Assembly: GCF_003149145.1 (NCBI RefSeq)
Contig: NZ_QGDQ01000001.1
Coordinates: 124,001 to 188,000 of the forward strand
DNA length: 64,000 nt
From: Quadrisphaera granulorum
Lineage (GTDB): Bacteria; Actinomycetota; Actinomycetes; Actinomycetales; Quadrisphaeraceae
Reading direction: 5' to 3'
Shown here: positions 28,128 to 37,205 of the stretch, piece by piece
Layout of the letters: each line of letters opens with the position of its first letter
How positions within the stretch are numbered: the first letter of the stretch is position 1
Notes under the pieces: model-generated
Databases searched by the model: none
What the model was told of the DNA's origin: nothing
What the model saw: the letters and a program-made list of their open reading frames with translations, nothing else
Program-made: the position numbers and the translations under genes

Positions 28128-28144
28128 GTGTGCATGCTGCACAC
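28128..28144. promoter_or_regulatory. Operator-like dyad upstream of the permease operon
   Basis: GTGTGCATGCTGCACAC has perfect 7-base arms (GTGTGCA / TGCACAC) around TGC. It lies 100 bases upstream of the permease start on the operon's promoter side, and beyond the stop of the NlpC/P60 gene. It is the best candidate for a PucR or other regulator site controlling the operon. Confidence 0.5.
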
Positions 28145-28157
28145 CCTCCCGTCGTCG

Positions 28158-28928
28158 TCAGACGACGCGGCGGAACTGCACATCGTCGGTCCACAGTGAG
28201 CGGACCGAGACGCTCTCACCGGTACGCGGCGAGTCGATGATCTTGCCGTCGCCGGCGTACATGGCCACGTGGCCGTAGTTGTCGAAGAGCACCAGGTCAC
28301 CCACGCGGGGCTCGGAGACCGCGTACCCGGCCGACCGCATGGCCGCAGAGGTCCGGGGCAGCGGCACCCCGACCTTGGCGTACGCGTACTGCACGAGGCC
28401 GGAGCAGTCGAAGCCCGACGTCGGGCTCGTGCCGCCGAACCGGTAGGCGAGGCCCACGCTCTCCTTGGCGACGGCGACGGCCGCCTCGCCTGCGGAGGGC
28501 TCGGCCGGAGCCGGTGCGGCGGCGGGCGCCGCGTCGGTGGCGGGGGCGCCGCCCGTAGGGATGGAGAGCACCTGGCCGGGGTAGATCGTCGAGCTCCAGG
28601 CGAGGTTGTTGGCGGCGAGCACCGCCTGGGTGCTGACGCCAGCGGCGCGGGCGATCTTCGAGACGGTGTCGCCGGACCTCACGGTGACCGTTCCGCCGCC
28701 GAGGTTGCCGTTGGCCGGAACCGGGGAGGCGGCCACCGACAGGGTGCTGGCGGCCTTCACGGCGGGAGTACCGGCGTGCGAGGTCCCGGGGACGTGAGCG
28801 GAGGCGGCGCCCGCCGTCGCGACGACGGGGACCGCTGCAAGGGCGCCCGTCGTCACCACCATGCGGGTGACGGTGCTGACGTCGACGAGGGGACGCACCG
28901 GTGCGCGGTGCCGTGCAGTACGAGCCAC
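28158..28928 (-). CDS. LysM and NlpC/P60 cell-wall hydrolase
   Basis: 256 residues from GTG at 28928, chosen because a TAGCGT box lies 7 bases upstream. A signal peptide (hydrophobic 23-45, AGAASA end) is followed by a LysM peptidoglycan-binding domain (about 81-124; VRSGDTVSKIARAAGVST), an Ala/Pro-rich linker and an NlpC/P60 endopeptidase domain (about 150-256) with catalytic Cys175 in FDCSGLVQYAY and His220 in NYGHVAMYAG. It should cleave peptide stems of peptidoglycan outside the cell, as RipA-type enzymes do. Confidence 0.92.
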   Translation of the reverse strand: MARTARHRAPVRPLVDVSTVTRMVVTTGALAAVPVVATAGAASAHVPGTSHAGTPAVKAASTLSVAASPVPANGNLGGGTVTVRSGDTVSKIARAAGVSTQAVLAANNLAWSSTIYPGQVLSIPTGGAPATDAAPAAAPAPAEPSAGEAAVAVAKESVGLAYRFGGTSPTSGFDCSGLVQYAYAKVGVPLPRTSAAMRSAGYAVSEPRVGDLVLFDNYGHVAMYAGDGKIIDSPRTGESVSVRSLWTDDVQFRRVV

Positions 28929-28935
28929 GACAGCG

Positions 28936-28941
28936 ACGCTA
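28936..28941 (-). promoter_or_regulatory. TAGCGT -10 box of the NlpC/P60 gene
   Basis: On the minus strand, TAGCGT ends 7 bases before the GTG at 28928, indicating a leaderless mRNA. No ribosome site is present. Confidence 0.55.
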
Positions 28942-29076
28942 GGTGATCGTCCCGTCACTGTCTGGAGAACTCCGGATCCCCAGGAAGTTCCCACGGACGG
29001 ACGTTCGCGGACGAGCCGGGACGGAGCGGGCGGAGGAGACGTGAGAGATCCGGCGCCCCGCTGCGATGGGCGCCCC

Positions 29077-29082
29077 TAGCCT
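29077..29082 (+). promoter_or_regulatory. TAGCCT -10 box of the DedA gene
   Basis: TAGCCT ends 7 bases before the GTG at 29090. This favours that start, with a leaderless mRNA, over the ATG at 29066, which lies upstream of the box. Confidence 0.55.
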
Positions 29083-29089
29083 GAGCGGC

Positions 29090-29782
29090 GTGACCCCGAT
29101 CCTCGCGCTGGGCCCCGCCTGGCTTGACCCCGACTCGCTCATCAGGACTCTGGGCTTCGTCGGGCTCCTTGTCATCGTCTTCGTCGAGTCGGGGCTGCTC
29201 GTCGGGTTCTTCCTCCCCGGTGACTCTCTGTTGTTCACCGGCGGCCTGCTGATCGCTACCGGACAGCTCCCGGTGCCGCTGTGGCTGGCGCTGCTGCTGG
29301 TTCCGCTCGCTGCGGTGCTGGGCGACCAGTGCGGCTACCTCATCGGTCGGCGGCTCGGCCCGGCGGTCTTCAAGAAGCAGGACGCTCGGTTCTTCAAGCC
29401 CAAGTACGTCGAGGACGCCTACGCCTTCTTCGACAAGTACGGGGGGCGGGCGGTGCTGCTGGCCCGCTTCGTGCCGGTGGTGCGTACCTTCGTGCCCGTC
29501 GTCGCTGGTGTGGGGCGCATGGACTACAAGCACTTCCTGGCCTGGAACGTCGCCGGGGGAGTGCTATGGGGTGCGGGCGTCACCACCCTCGGCTACCTGC
29601 TCGGCGGCATCGCCTTCGTCCGCGACAACATCGAGGTCATCCTCATCCTCATCGTGCTGGTCTCCGTGCTCCCGGTGGCGTTCGAGGTGCTGCGTGCCCG
29701 CCGCCGCGGCCGAGTGGGGTCTGACCGGTCAGGGGCCGAGGCTGCCGGAGGATCGCGCGGGCGAGGCGCTCACCGCGCGTGA
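29090..29782 (+). CDS. DedA family membrane protein
   Basis: 230 residues. Hydrophobic segments at about 20-45, 48-78, 130-160 and 170-198 surround the family motifs FVESGLLVGFFLPGDSLLF, GDQCGYLIGRRLG and RFVPVVRTFVPVVAGVGRM. DedA proteins are inner-membrane lipid transporters, involved in undecaprenyl-phosphate or phospholipid flipping. Single gene, divergent from the NlpC/P60 gene; both bear on envelope maintenance. The charged tail is not conserved. Confidence 0.9.
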   Translation: MTPILALGPAWLDPDSLIRTLGFVGLLVIVFVESGLLVGFFLPGDSLLFTGGLLIATGQLPVPLWLALLLVPLAAVLGDQCGYLIGRRLGPAVFKKQDARFFKPKYVEDAYAFFDKYGGRAVLLARFVPVVRTFVPVVAGVGRMDYKHFLAWNVAGGVLWGAGVTTLGYLLGGIAFVRDNIEVILILIVLVSVLPVAFEVLRARRRGRVGSDRSGAEAAGGSRGRGAHRA

Positions 29783-29968
29783 TCAAGCGGTGAACGCCGG
29801 GTAGGACGGGTCAGCCTTCCTGGTTGCGAATCGGTAACGGCTGGCACAGGAAACCCCTTGACAGGTTGCGCGACGGCTGGGCGTCGGGATGGAGTGAGCC
29901 GTCCAGTCGGGAGCCCGCACGATCTGCGGTCCCCCGTGCCGTGATGCCCGACGAAGGGTCCTCCTCGC

Positions 29969-31720
29969 GTGTTCACCTCTCGCAGAGCCCCAGCCGCTCT
30001 TGCCGTCCTCGCAGGCGGCGCCCTGCTCATCTCCGGATGTTCCGCCGATCGTGGAGGAAGCTCCAGCGACGCCAGTGGGAGCGCGGGTGCCACCGGCCCG
30101 AGCAACGCGACGATCACCGTGGCGCACGAGCAGGAGTTCAACGCCTACAACAACAACACGGCGGACCAGAACGCCGTGCAGAACTCTGTCGTGCTCAACA
30201 ACGTGCTCGACGGCTTCTGGGACTTCGGGCCCGATGGTGGGCTGCGTAACAACACCGAGTTCGGCACCTTCGAGAAGACGAGCGACGACCCGCTGACCGT
30301 CAAGTACACGATCAACGACAAGGCCGTCTGGTCCGACGGTGAGCCCATCGACTGCGACGACATCGTGCTCACCTGGGCCGCCAACTCCGGCAAGTTCGCC
30401 AGCCAGGAGACGGACGAGAACGGCAACCCGCTCTCGGGCTTCTCCTCCGCCTCGACGAGCGGCTACGAGGACATGAACTTCCCCGAGTGCAACGCCGGGG
30501 ACAAGACGGTCACCGTCACCTACACCAAGACCTTTGCCGACTGGGCCAGCGCGTTTGGCATCAATCCGAACATCATGCCCGCGCACATCGTGGCGAAGAA
30601 CGCAGGCGTTTCCGACCTCATCGGCGCTCTGAAGAACAACACTGCCGACCAGGTGGCCGCGCTGGCGAAGTTCTACAACACCGGTTTCATCGGCAACCCC
30701 GGCACCGTGGACAAGGCCAACTGGGTCTCCTCCGGCCCGTACCTGATCGATTCCTGGCAGGCGGGGCAGTCGATCACCCTCAAGGCCAACCCGAAGTGGT
30801 GGGGCACCCCCGCCAAGACGGGCACGATCGTCATCCGGTTCATCGACGCCACGGCCCAGGCCCAGGCTCTGGCCAACGGTGAGATCCAGGTGGCGCGACC
30901 GCAGCCCGCCGCTGACATCCTCAAGCAGCTGCAGGCCATCAATCCGCCGGTCAAGATCGACCAGGGTGACGAGTACACGTTCGAGCACCTGGACTTCAAC
31001 TTCCAGGGCGAGTTCAAGGACGCGAACCTGCGCAAGGCGTTCGCCCTGTGCGTGCCGCGCCAGCAGATCGTCGACAACCTGATCAAGCCGGTCAACGAGA
31101 ACGCGACCGTGCTGAACTCCCGCTACAAGCTGGCGTTCCAGGAGGGCTACCAGGGCGTGGTCCAGGCCTCCTACAGCGGACAGTACGACCAGCCGAACAT
31201 CGAGCAGGCCAAGCAGCTGCTGGGCGGCAAGACGGGCGTCACCGTGCGCATCGGCTACCAGACCCCCAACCAGCGCCGCACCAACGCCGTCTCCCTCATC
31301 AAGGCCTCCTGCGACCAGGCCGGCTTCAACGTCCAGGACGCAGGCCAGGAAGACTTCTTCGGCAACGGCCTCGCCGCCGGTAACTTCGACGTGGCGCTCT
31401 TCGCCTGGTCGGGCTCGCCGCTGGTCTCCGGCAACGCCTCGACGTACATCACCGGCGGCGGCAACAACAACGGCAAGTACTCCAACCCCCAGGTCGACCA
31501 GCTGACCGCGACCCTGCTCACGCAGACCGACACGGCCCAGCAGGACCAGACCATCGGGCAGATCGAGAAGATCCTCTGGGACGACCTGGCCACCATCCCG
31601 ATCTTCACCTTCCCCGGTGTCCAGGCCAACGACACCAAGGTGAGCGGACCCGCGTTCCAGCCGGCGCAGAGCCAGCAGACGTGGAACGACAACGAGTGGG
31701 CGGTCGCGCAGCAGTCGTGA
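29969..31720 (+). CDS. ABC transporter substrate-binding lipoprotein, family 5
   Basis: 583 residues from GTG. The lipobox LLISGC puts the lipidated Cys at residue 24, so the mature protein is anchored outside the membrane. The SBP_bac_5 pattern of peptide/nickel-type importers follows: YTINDKAVWSDGEPIDCDDIV, VSSGPYLIDSW, LRKAFALCVPRQQIVDNLI. It heads a five-gene importer operon. The 186-base region before it carries a TTGACA box (29858-29863) but no convincing -10. The ligand is probably an oligopeptide, but other solutes are taken by this family. Confidence 0.9.
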   Translation: MFTSRRAPAALAVLAGGALLISGCSADRGGSSSDASGSAGATGPSNATITVAHEQEFNAYNNNTADQNAVQNSVVLNNVLDGFWDFGPDGGLRNNTEFGTFEKTSDDPLTVKYTINDKAVWSDGEPIDCDDIVLTWAANSGKFASQETDENGNPLSGFSSASTSGYEDMNFPECNAGDKTVTVTYTKTFADWASAFGINPNIMPAHIVAKNAGVSDLIGALKNNTADQVAALAKFYNTGFIGNPGTVDKANWVSSGPYLIDSWQAGQSITLKANPKWWGTPAKTGTIVIRFIDATAQAQALANGEIQVARPQPAADILKQLQAINPPVKIDQGDEYTFEHLDFNFQGEFKDANLRKAFALCVPRQQIVDNLIKPVNENATVLNSRYKLAFQEGYQGVVQASYSGQYDQPNIEQAKQLLGGKTGVTVRIGYQTPNQRRTNAVSLIKASCDQAGFNVQDAGQEDFFGNGLAAGNFDVALFAWSGSPLVSGNASTYITGGGNNNGKYSNPQVDQLTATLLTQTDTAQQDQTIGQIEKILWDDLATIPIFTFPGVQANDTKVSGPAFQPAQSQQTWNDNEWAVAQQS

Positions 31721-31732
31721 TCTGATCCGCAC

Positions 31733-31770
31733 CGTCGGCCGGGCCCTTCCCCGGGAGGGCCCGGCCGACG
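31733..31770 (+). terminator. 14-bp stem-loop after the binding-protein gene
   Basis: Perfect arms at 31733-31746 and 31757-31770 enclose a 10-base loop. There is no T run. Position just after the binding-protein stop and before the permeases suggests a partial terminator or mRNA-protecting hairpin that lets the binding protein be made in excess, common in such operons. Confidence 0.7.
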
Positions 31771-31943
31771 CCTGTCCCACGCCGGACGCGTCCTTGCGGA
31801 CACCCCGGCCCGACCTGATGTCGGCGGAAGAGCACTCTGGTGCACGGCTCCGAGCCGGGGCGCCTGCAGCCCGCTGGCCCGGGCACTCGCCGAGCGCCCC
31901 GTCCGCTCTTCCGCACCGCCGCCCGTGAAAGGGTTCCCTGCCC

Positions 31944-33473
31944 GTGGTCGCTTTCATCTTGAGGCGCCTGCTGATCTCGATCGGCGTCTTCTTCGTCGCC
32001 ACGTTCCTCATGTACGTGCTGGTCGCCAACGCCGGCGACCCGCTCGAGGACCTCTACAACATCTCTGACCCGGGCGACCGCGCCGCCCGCATCGCGGCGC
32101 GCACCCAGATCATGCAGCTCGACACGCCCGTGGTGGTGCGCTACGTCCATTGGCTGGGCGATCTCCTGGGCTACCTCTGGGGGGCCGGGAGCCTCGGCGT
32201 CAACCGCGCCGGCCAGGCCGTCGCGCCGCTGCTGGGTCTAGCGCTCAGCAGCACGCTGCGCCTGGTGCTGCTGTCCACGGTGCTCGCCATCGTCACGGGC
32301 GTGGCGGTGGGCATCGTCTCCGCGCTGCGCCAGTACACGAGCTTCGACTACACCATCACCTTCTTCTCGTTCGTCTTCTACTCGCTGCCCATCTTCTGGG
32401 CGGCGGTGCTGCTCAAGCAGTTCGGCGCGATCGCCTTCAACGACTGGCTGGGAGACCCCGTGGTCCCGCTGCCGGTCTTCGTGCTGCTCGCGGCCCTGGG
32501 CGGGCTGTTCGCGGTGAGCCTGGTGGGCGGTCGCACGTGGCTGCTCCGGGGTGCCTCGTTCGCCGGGGGCTTCCTCGCCGTCGCAGCCGTTCTGCTCGTG
32601 CTGTCGCAGACCGACTTCCTGGCGCGCCCGAGCCTCGGCCCCGTGGGGGTTTCGGTGCTGGGCCTGGCCGCCGCGGTGGGCATCACGGCACTGGTCTCGG
32701 GTCTGGCGGCCCGTCGTGTGCTCATCGCCTCGCTGGCCGGTGCGGTGGTCGGGATCATCATCTACGTCGCCACGCTCAGCGTGCTCGTCGATGCGACCTG
32801 GCCGCTCTTGCTCGGCCTGTTCGCGATCACTCTCGTGGTGGCCGGTGGTGTCGGTGCCGGCATCGGAGGCATCGACAGGAGCCGAGCGGTGCGTGCTGCG
32901 GTGCTCTCGGGCGCTGTTGTCGCGGGGCTCGGCCTGGTCGACTGGCTGATGTTCGCGTGGCCTGACTACGTGGCGAACTCCTTCGGGCGCCCCATCGCCA
33001 CCATCGGCTCCAACACGCCGAACTACACGGGCAACCTCTGGCAGACCACGCTCGACTCCCTGACCCACATCGTGCTGCCCAGCATCACGCTCGTCCTCAT
33101 CTCGTTCGCGCAGTACACGCGCTACACCCGCTCGAGCATGCTCGAGACGATGAATCAGGACTACGTGCGCACCGCCCGGGCCAAGGGCCTCACCGAGCGC
33201 ACCGTGATCATGCGGCACGCCTTCCGCAACGCGCTCATCCCCGTGACCACCCTGGTCGCCCTCGACTTCGCTGCGGTTGTCGGCGGCGCGGTCATTACCG
33301 AGCGGATCTTTGGCTGGAAGGGCATGGGGGCGCTGTTCATCGAGGGCGTCTACACGGTGGACCCGCCGCCGGTCATGGCCTTCTTCGTCGTGTCCGCCGC
33401 TGCGGTCCTGCTGCTCAACATCGTCGCCGACATCGTCTACGCCTACCTCGACCCGAGGATCCGCCTCTCATGA
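31944..33473 (+). CDS. Peptide ABC transporter permease, DppB type, with large insert
   Basis: 509 residues, against about 310-340 for typical DppB proteins. The N-terminus (VAFILRRLLISIGVFFVATF), central membrane region and C-terminal EAA loop (DYVRTARAKGLTERTVIMRH) are normal. The extra length is an insert at about residues 170-335 that contains perhaps five or six additional hydrophobic segments, then the standard fold resumes. The frame is uninterrupted through it. It pairs with the DppC-type permease, whose ATG overlaps its stop (ATGA). Function of the insert unknown. Confidence 0.88.
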   Translation: MVAFILRRLLISIGVFFVATFLMYVLVANAGDPLEDLYNISDPGDRAARIAARTQIMQLDTPVVVRYVHWLGDLLGYLWGAGSLGVNRAGQAVAPLLGLALSSTLRLVLLSTVLAIVTGVAVGIVSALRQYTSFDYTITFFSFVFYSLPIFWAAVLLKQFGAIAFNDWLGDPVVPLPVFVLLAALGGLFAVSLVGGRTWLLRGASFAGGFLAVAAVLLVLSQTDFLARPSLGPVGVSVLGLAAAVGITALVSGLAARRVLIASLAGAVVGIIIYVATLSVLVDATWPLLLGLFAITLVVAGGVGAGIGGIDRSRAVRAAVLSGAVVAGLGLVDWLMFAWPDYVANSFGRPIATIGSNTPNYTGNLWQTTLDSLTHIVLPSITLVLISFAQYTRYTRSSMLETMNQDYVRTARAKGLTERTVIMRHAFRNALIPVTTLVALDFAAVVGGAVITERIFGWKGMGALFIEGVYTVDPPPVMAFFVVSAAAVLLLNIVADIVYAYLDPRIRLS

Positions 33474-34477
33474 CCACCACCGATCCGCGCACGACTGCCG
33501 GCGAGCCCGGGGGGCCAGGTGCTGCTGGCGACTCCGGCGACGCCTCGGGCCTGTCCGTCGTCGCTCTCTCCCAGGGCCAGCTGGTCCGCCGGCGGTTCTT
33601 CCGCCACCGGGGCGCACTGGCTGGCATGGCCGTGCTGCTCTTCGTCATCGTGCTGGCGTTCAGCAGCATCGGCTTCGCCGGCATCCCGGGGTGGTGGCAC
33701 TACAGCTTCACCCAACCCACGCCCATCGAGAACGGTGGTCGACCCACGCTCGACGTGGTGCCCTGGCTCGACGGTGACGGCCTGGCCTGGGGCGACCACC
33801 CCTTCGGCCAGGACAACATCGGCGTCGACTACTTCGCGCTGACCATGCGCGGGGCGCAGCGATCCTTGATCATCGCCTTCATGGTGGGCGTCGTCGCGAC
33901 CATCATCGGCACGCTCATCGGGGCCCTCGCCGGCTACTTCCGTGGCTGGGCGGACAGCCTCCTCATGCGCGTCACCGATGTCTTCATCACCATCCCGGTG
34001 ATCGTCATCGGCGCCGTGCTGGGCCGCCGCTTCGGGGCGCTGCCGATCGCCCTCTTCGGGGCGATCCTCGGGGTGCTGCTCTGGACCTCGCTCGCGCGCC
34101 TCGTGCGCGGCAGCTTCCTCTCGCTGCGTGAGAAGGAGTTCGTGGAGGCGGCCCGTGCGATGGGCGCATCCAGCAGCCGCATCATCTTCAAGCACATCCT
34201 GCCCAACAGCCTCGGCGTCATCATCGTGGCCGCCACGCTGGTCATCGCCGTCGCCATCCTCACGGAGAGCGCCTTGAGCTACCTCGGCCTCGGTGTGCGG
34301 GCGCCGGAGACCTCCCTCGGCCTGCTCATCAGCGACTACGAGTCAGCCTTCACCACCAGACCGTGGCTCTTCTGGTGGCCAGGCCTGTTCATCGTGCTCA
34401 TCGCCCTGAGCGTCAACTTCATCGGTGACGGCCTGCGTGACGCCTTCGACCCGCGCCAGGCGAGGGTGCGCTCGTGA
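33470..34477 (+). CDS. Peptide ABC transporter permease, DppC type
   Basis: 335 residues, start overlapping the DppB-type stop by 4 bases. A cytoplasmic Gly/Ser-rich tail, TM1 (about 50-70), an extracytoplasmic loop with PFGQDNIGVDYFALTMRG, and five further membrane segments around the EAA loop (EKEFVEAARAMGASSSRIIF). It forms the membrane channel with the DppB-type subunit. Normal length. Confidence 0.92.
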   Translation: MTTTDPRTTAGEPGGPGAAGDSGDASGLSVVALSQGQLVRRRFFRHRGALAGMAVLLFVIVLAFSSIGFAGIPGWWHYSFTQPTPIENGGRPTLDVVPWLDGDGLAWGDHPFGQDNIGVDYFALTMRGAQRSLIIAFMVGVVATIIGTLIGALAGYFRGWADSLLMRVTDVFITIPVIVIGAVLGRRFGALPIALFGAILGVLLWTSLARLVRGSFLSLREKEFVEAARAMGASSSRIIFKHILPNSLGVIIVAATLVIAVAILTESALSYLGLGVRAPETSLGLLISDYESAFTTRPWLFWWPGLFIVLIALSVNFIGDGLRDAFDPRQARVRS

Positions 34478-35595
34478 GCGCCGCGACCCCGGCGCCCGGA
34501 GCGCCCGCGGCCGAGGCGCCCGTCCTTCAGGTCGAGAACCTCACGGTTGCCTTCCCCACTGAAGACGGCGTGGTCCGCGCGGTGCGCGGTATGAACTACG
34601 CGGTGGCGCCCCGTGAGGTGCTCGGCATCGTCGGTGAGTCGGGCTCGGGCAAGTCCGTCTCGTCCATGGCGGTCATGGGTCTGCTGCCGCGGAGCGCGCA
34701 GATCACCGGTCGCATCCTGTTCCGCGGCGAGGACGTGCTCTCCATGAGCCCGCGCCAGCAGCGCGGACTCCGGGGCCGGAGGGTCAGCATGATCTTCCAG
34801 GACCCGATGACGGCGATGAACCCCGTCTACACCGTCGGTGACCAGCTGGCCGAGGCCGTGCGCTCGCACAGTGCCGTCCCGCAGAAGGTGGCGCTGAAGC
34901 GGGCCAAGGACATGCTCGACCTGGTCGGCATCCCCCAGGCGGAAGCGCGGCTTCGCGCCTACCCGCACGAGTTCTCCGGCGGCATGCGCCAGCGCGCGAT
35001 GATCGCCATGGCGATCATCAACGACCCCGACGTCATCATCGCCGATGAGCCGACCACCGCTCTCGACGTGACGGTGCAGGCGCAGGTGCTCGACACGCTG
35101 ATGTCCGTCAAGGACGCCGTCGACGCCGCCATCGTCTTCATCACCCACGACCTCGGCGTCATCGCGCAGGTGGCCGACCGCGTGCTGGTCATGTACGCGG
35201 GCAAGCCTGTCGAGATCGGCACCACCACCGAGGTCTTCAGCAAGCCCCTCATGCCGTACACGGCGGGCCTGCTCGGGTCGACGCCGTCGGCCGAGGGCAC
35301 CCGAGCCGGTGAGCGCCTCCGACCCATCTCGGGCGCGCCGCCGTCGCTCATCTCCCTTCCGCAGGGTTGCCCCTTCGGGCCGCGCTGCCCGCTCGTCCGC
35401 GACGACTGCCGCGCCAGCGAGCCGGAACTACGCCACCGCGGCGCCACAGGCGCGGCGCTTGCTGGGGTGGCTGCGGGGGCACCGCTGCCCGTGGTCAGTC
35501 CGAACCACCTCGCCGCGTGCCACCACAGCGACGAGCTGCTGGCTGCCGCCGACGCCACCCGCTTCTTCCGCGCCGAGAGCGAGGTCACCTCGTGA
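34474..35595 (+). CDS. Peptide ABC transporter ATP-binding protein, DppD type
   Basis: 373 residues; GTG overlaps the previous stop as GTGA. Walker A GESGSGKS at 54-61, signature [16 protein letters not shown], Walker [13 protein letters not shown] and the H-loop IVFITHDLG are intact, followed by the oligopeptide-transporter C-terminal domain with [14 protein letters not shown], whose cysteines can hold a cluster in related proteins. It powers import with the DppF-type subunit. Confidence 0.93.
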   Translation: MSAATPAPGAPAAEAPVLQVENLTVAFPTEDGVVRAVRGMNYAVAPREVLGIVGESGSGKSVSSMAVMGLLPRSAQITGRILFRGEDVLSMSPRQQRGLRGRRVSMIFQDPMTAMNPVYTVGDQLAEAVRSHSAVPQKVALKRAKDMLDLVGIPQAEARLRAYPHEFSGGMRQRAMIAMAIINDPDVIIADEPTTALDVTVQAQVLDTLMSVKDAVDAAIVFITHDLGVIAQVADRVLVMYAGKPVEIGTTTEVFSKPLMPYTAGLLGSTPSAEGTRAGERLRPISGAPPSLISLPQGCPFGPRCPLVRDDCRASEPELRHRGATGAALAGVAAGAPLPVVSPNHLAACHHSDELLAAADATRFFRAESEVTS

Positions 35596-36710
35596 GCACG
35601 AACCCGCAAGACCCAGCGCGCTCTGGGGCGCCGATCGCGGAGCGCGACGCGCACCTGCTCGACGTCCGCGACCTGGTGATGAACTTCCCCGTGCGGGGCG
35701 GCGGCGTCTTCCAGCGCGTGGTCAACCACGTGCAGGCGGTCTCGGGCGTGAGCTTCAGCCCCGACGCGGGGGAGACCCTCGGCGTGGTCGGGGAGTCCGG
35801 CTGCGGCAAGTCGACGACGGGACGTGCGCTTCTCCAGCTGCACAAGCCGACGTCGGGCTCGGTGCGCTTCGACGGGAAGGAGCTCATCGGGCTGTCCGAG
35901 AAGGACCTGCGCCCGGTGCGCCGCGACCTGCAGATCGTCTTCCAGGACCCGTACGCCTCGCTCAACCCGCGGCTGCCGGTCAACGACATCATCGGCGAGC
36001 CCCTGGTCATCCACGGGACCATCACCGACAAGGCCGCCCGCAAGGAGCGCGTGCGCGAGTTGCTGCAGCTGGTAGGCCTTTCGCCCGAGCACGGCAACCG
36101 CTACCCGCACGAGTTCTCCGGCGGTCAGCGCCAGCGCATCGGCATCGCCCGGGCGCTCGCGCTGGGACCCAAGCTGCTCGTGCTCGACGAGCCGGTCTCC
36201 GCGCTCGACGTCTCGGTGCAGGCCGGCATCGTCAACCTCCTCGAGGACCTCCAGGCCGAGCTGGGGATCGCGTACATGTTCATCGCCCACGACCTCTCGG
36301 TGGTGCGGCACATCTCCGACCGCGTCGCGGTGATGTACCTGGGCAAGATCGTGGAGATCGGCCCCCGGGACGACATCTACGACCGCCCCATGCACCCGTA
36401 CACGCAGGCGCTGCTCTCGGCCGCGCCGTCGGCCGATCCGGGGGTCGCGCGGGCTGCGGCGAAGGAGCGCATCGTCCTCGAGGGCGACGTGCCCTCGCCC
36501 CTCAATCCGCCCTCGGGCTGCCGCTTCCGCACCCGCTGCTGGAAGGCGCAAGACATCTGTGCGACCACCGAGCCGCCGCTGGTGGAGAAGGACGGCGGCG
36601 GTGCCGGCCACCAGATCGCGTGCCACTTCGCCTCCACCGAGGTCGGTCACCCCGGCGGGCGGACCGCGCTGCCTGTGCTGAGCGGTCGGGCCGGCGGGGA
36701 GGCCGCCTGA
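35592..36710 (+). CDS. Peptide ABC transporter ATP-binding protein, DppF type
   Basis: 372 residues; GTG at 35592 overlaps the preceding stop as GTGA, which fixes the start within a longer open frame. Walker [10 protein letters not shown] at 67-75, [14 protein letters not shown], signature [16 protein letters not shown], Walker [13 protein letters not shown] and C-terminal [16 protein letters not shown] are all typical. Completes the importer as second ATPase. Confidence 0.93.
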   Translation: MSTNPQDPARSGAPIAERDAHLLDVRDLVMNFPVRGGGVFQRVVNHVQAVSGVSFSPDAGETLGVVGESGCGKSTTGRALLQLHKPTSGSVRFDGKELIGLSEKDLRPVRRDLQIVFQDPYASLNPRLPVNDIIGEPLVIHGTITDKAARKERVRELLQLVGLSPEHGNRYPHEFSGGQRQRIGIARALALGPKLLVLDEPVSALDVSVQAGIVNLLEDLQAELGIAYMFIAHDLSVVRHISDRVAVMYLGKIVEIGPRDDIYDRPMHPYTQALLSAAPSADPGVARAAAKERIVLEGDVPSPLNPPSGCRFRTRCWKAQDICATTEPPLVEKDGGGAGHQIACHFASTEVGHPGGRTALPVLSGRAGGEAA

Positions 36711-36739
36711 CCTCGTCACCGAGCCGCCGGGGGCTGCTC

Positions 36740-37177
36740 GTGGTGGGCGCCGCGCTGGTCGACGACCTCGCGGCGCCCCGCCGTCTGCTCGCGGCGCGGC
36801 GTAGCAAGCCGTCATCGCTGGCGGGCGGCTGGGAGCTGCCCGGCGGGAAGGTGGAACCGGGGGAGTCTCCGGAGGATGCGCTGCGCCGGGAGCTGCGCGA
36901 AGAGCTTGGCGTCATGGTGGAGCTGGGTGTGGAGCTGGTCCCGGCGCAGCGACCGGGCGCTGGTGGTCTCTACGCGGGCGACGGCGTGTGGCCCCTGCCT
37001 GGCGTCGGCGTGATGCGGGTCTGGTGGGCACGGGTGACCTCCGGGGAGCCCGCGCCTCTGGAAGACCACGACGCACTGCGCTGGCTGAACCTCGACGACT
37101 GGGTGGGCGGCGTGGCGTGGCTGCCCGCCGACATGCCCGTGGTGACTGCGCTGCGTGCCTCGCAGCACCCGCGTTGA
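36740..37177 (+). CDS. NUDIX hydrolase (MutT-like)
   Basis: 145 residues from GTG at 36740; the start is uncertain because the frame is open upstream into the importer gene. The complete NUDIX box spans G36 to V58 (GKVEPGESPEDALRREL then REELGV), preceded by the LAGGWELPGG motif of MutT-type 8-oxo-dGTP pyrophosphatases. It probably cleans oxidised nucleotides from the pool. It lies 29 bases after the transporter operon and may be co-transcribed without a shared function. Confidence 0.82.
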   Translation: MVGAALVDDLAAPRRLLAARRSKPSSLAGGWELPGGKVEPGESPEDALRRELREELGVMVELGVELVPAQRPGAGGLYAGDGVWPLPGVGVMRVWWARVTSGEPAPLEDHDALRWLNLDDWVGGVAWLPADMPVVTALRASQHPR

Positions 37178-37205
37178 CAGGCTCTCGCCGTCGTCCTCGT
37201 CACTG

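Noticed and set aside
28158-28928. NlpC/P60 gene as last member of an upstream operon with the DedA gene
   Set aside because: The two are divergent, each with its own -10 box.
29783-32029. 748-codon minus-strand frame over the ABC binding protein
   Set aside because: Opposes a clear lipoprotein gene with lipobox; the translated product has no motif.
35309-37177. 622-codon plus-strand frame joining the DppF region to the NUDIX domain
   Set aside because: The upstream part is an out-of-frame reading of the two ATPase genes; only the last 146 codons carry the NUDIX sequence.
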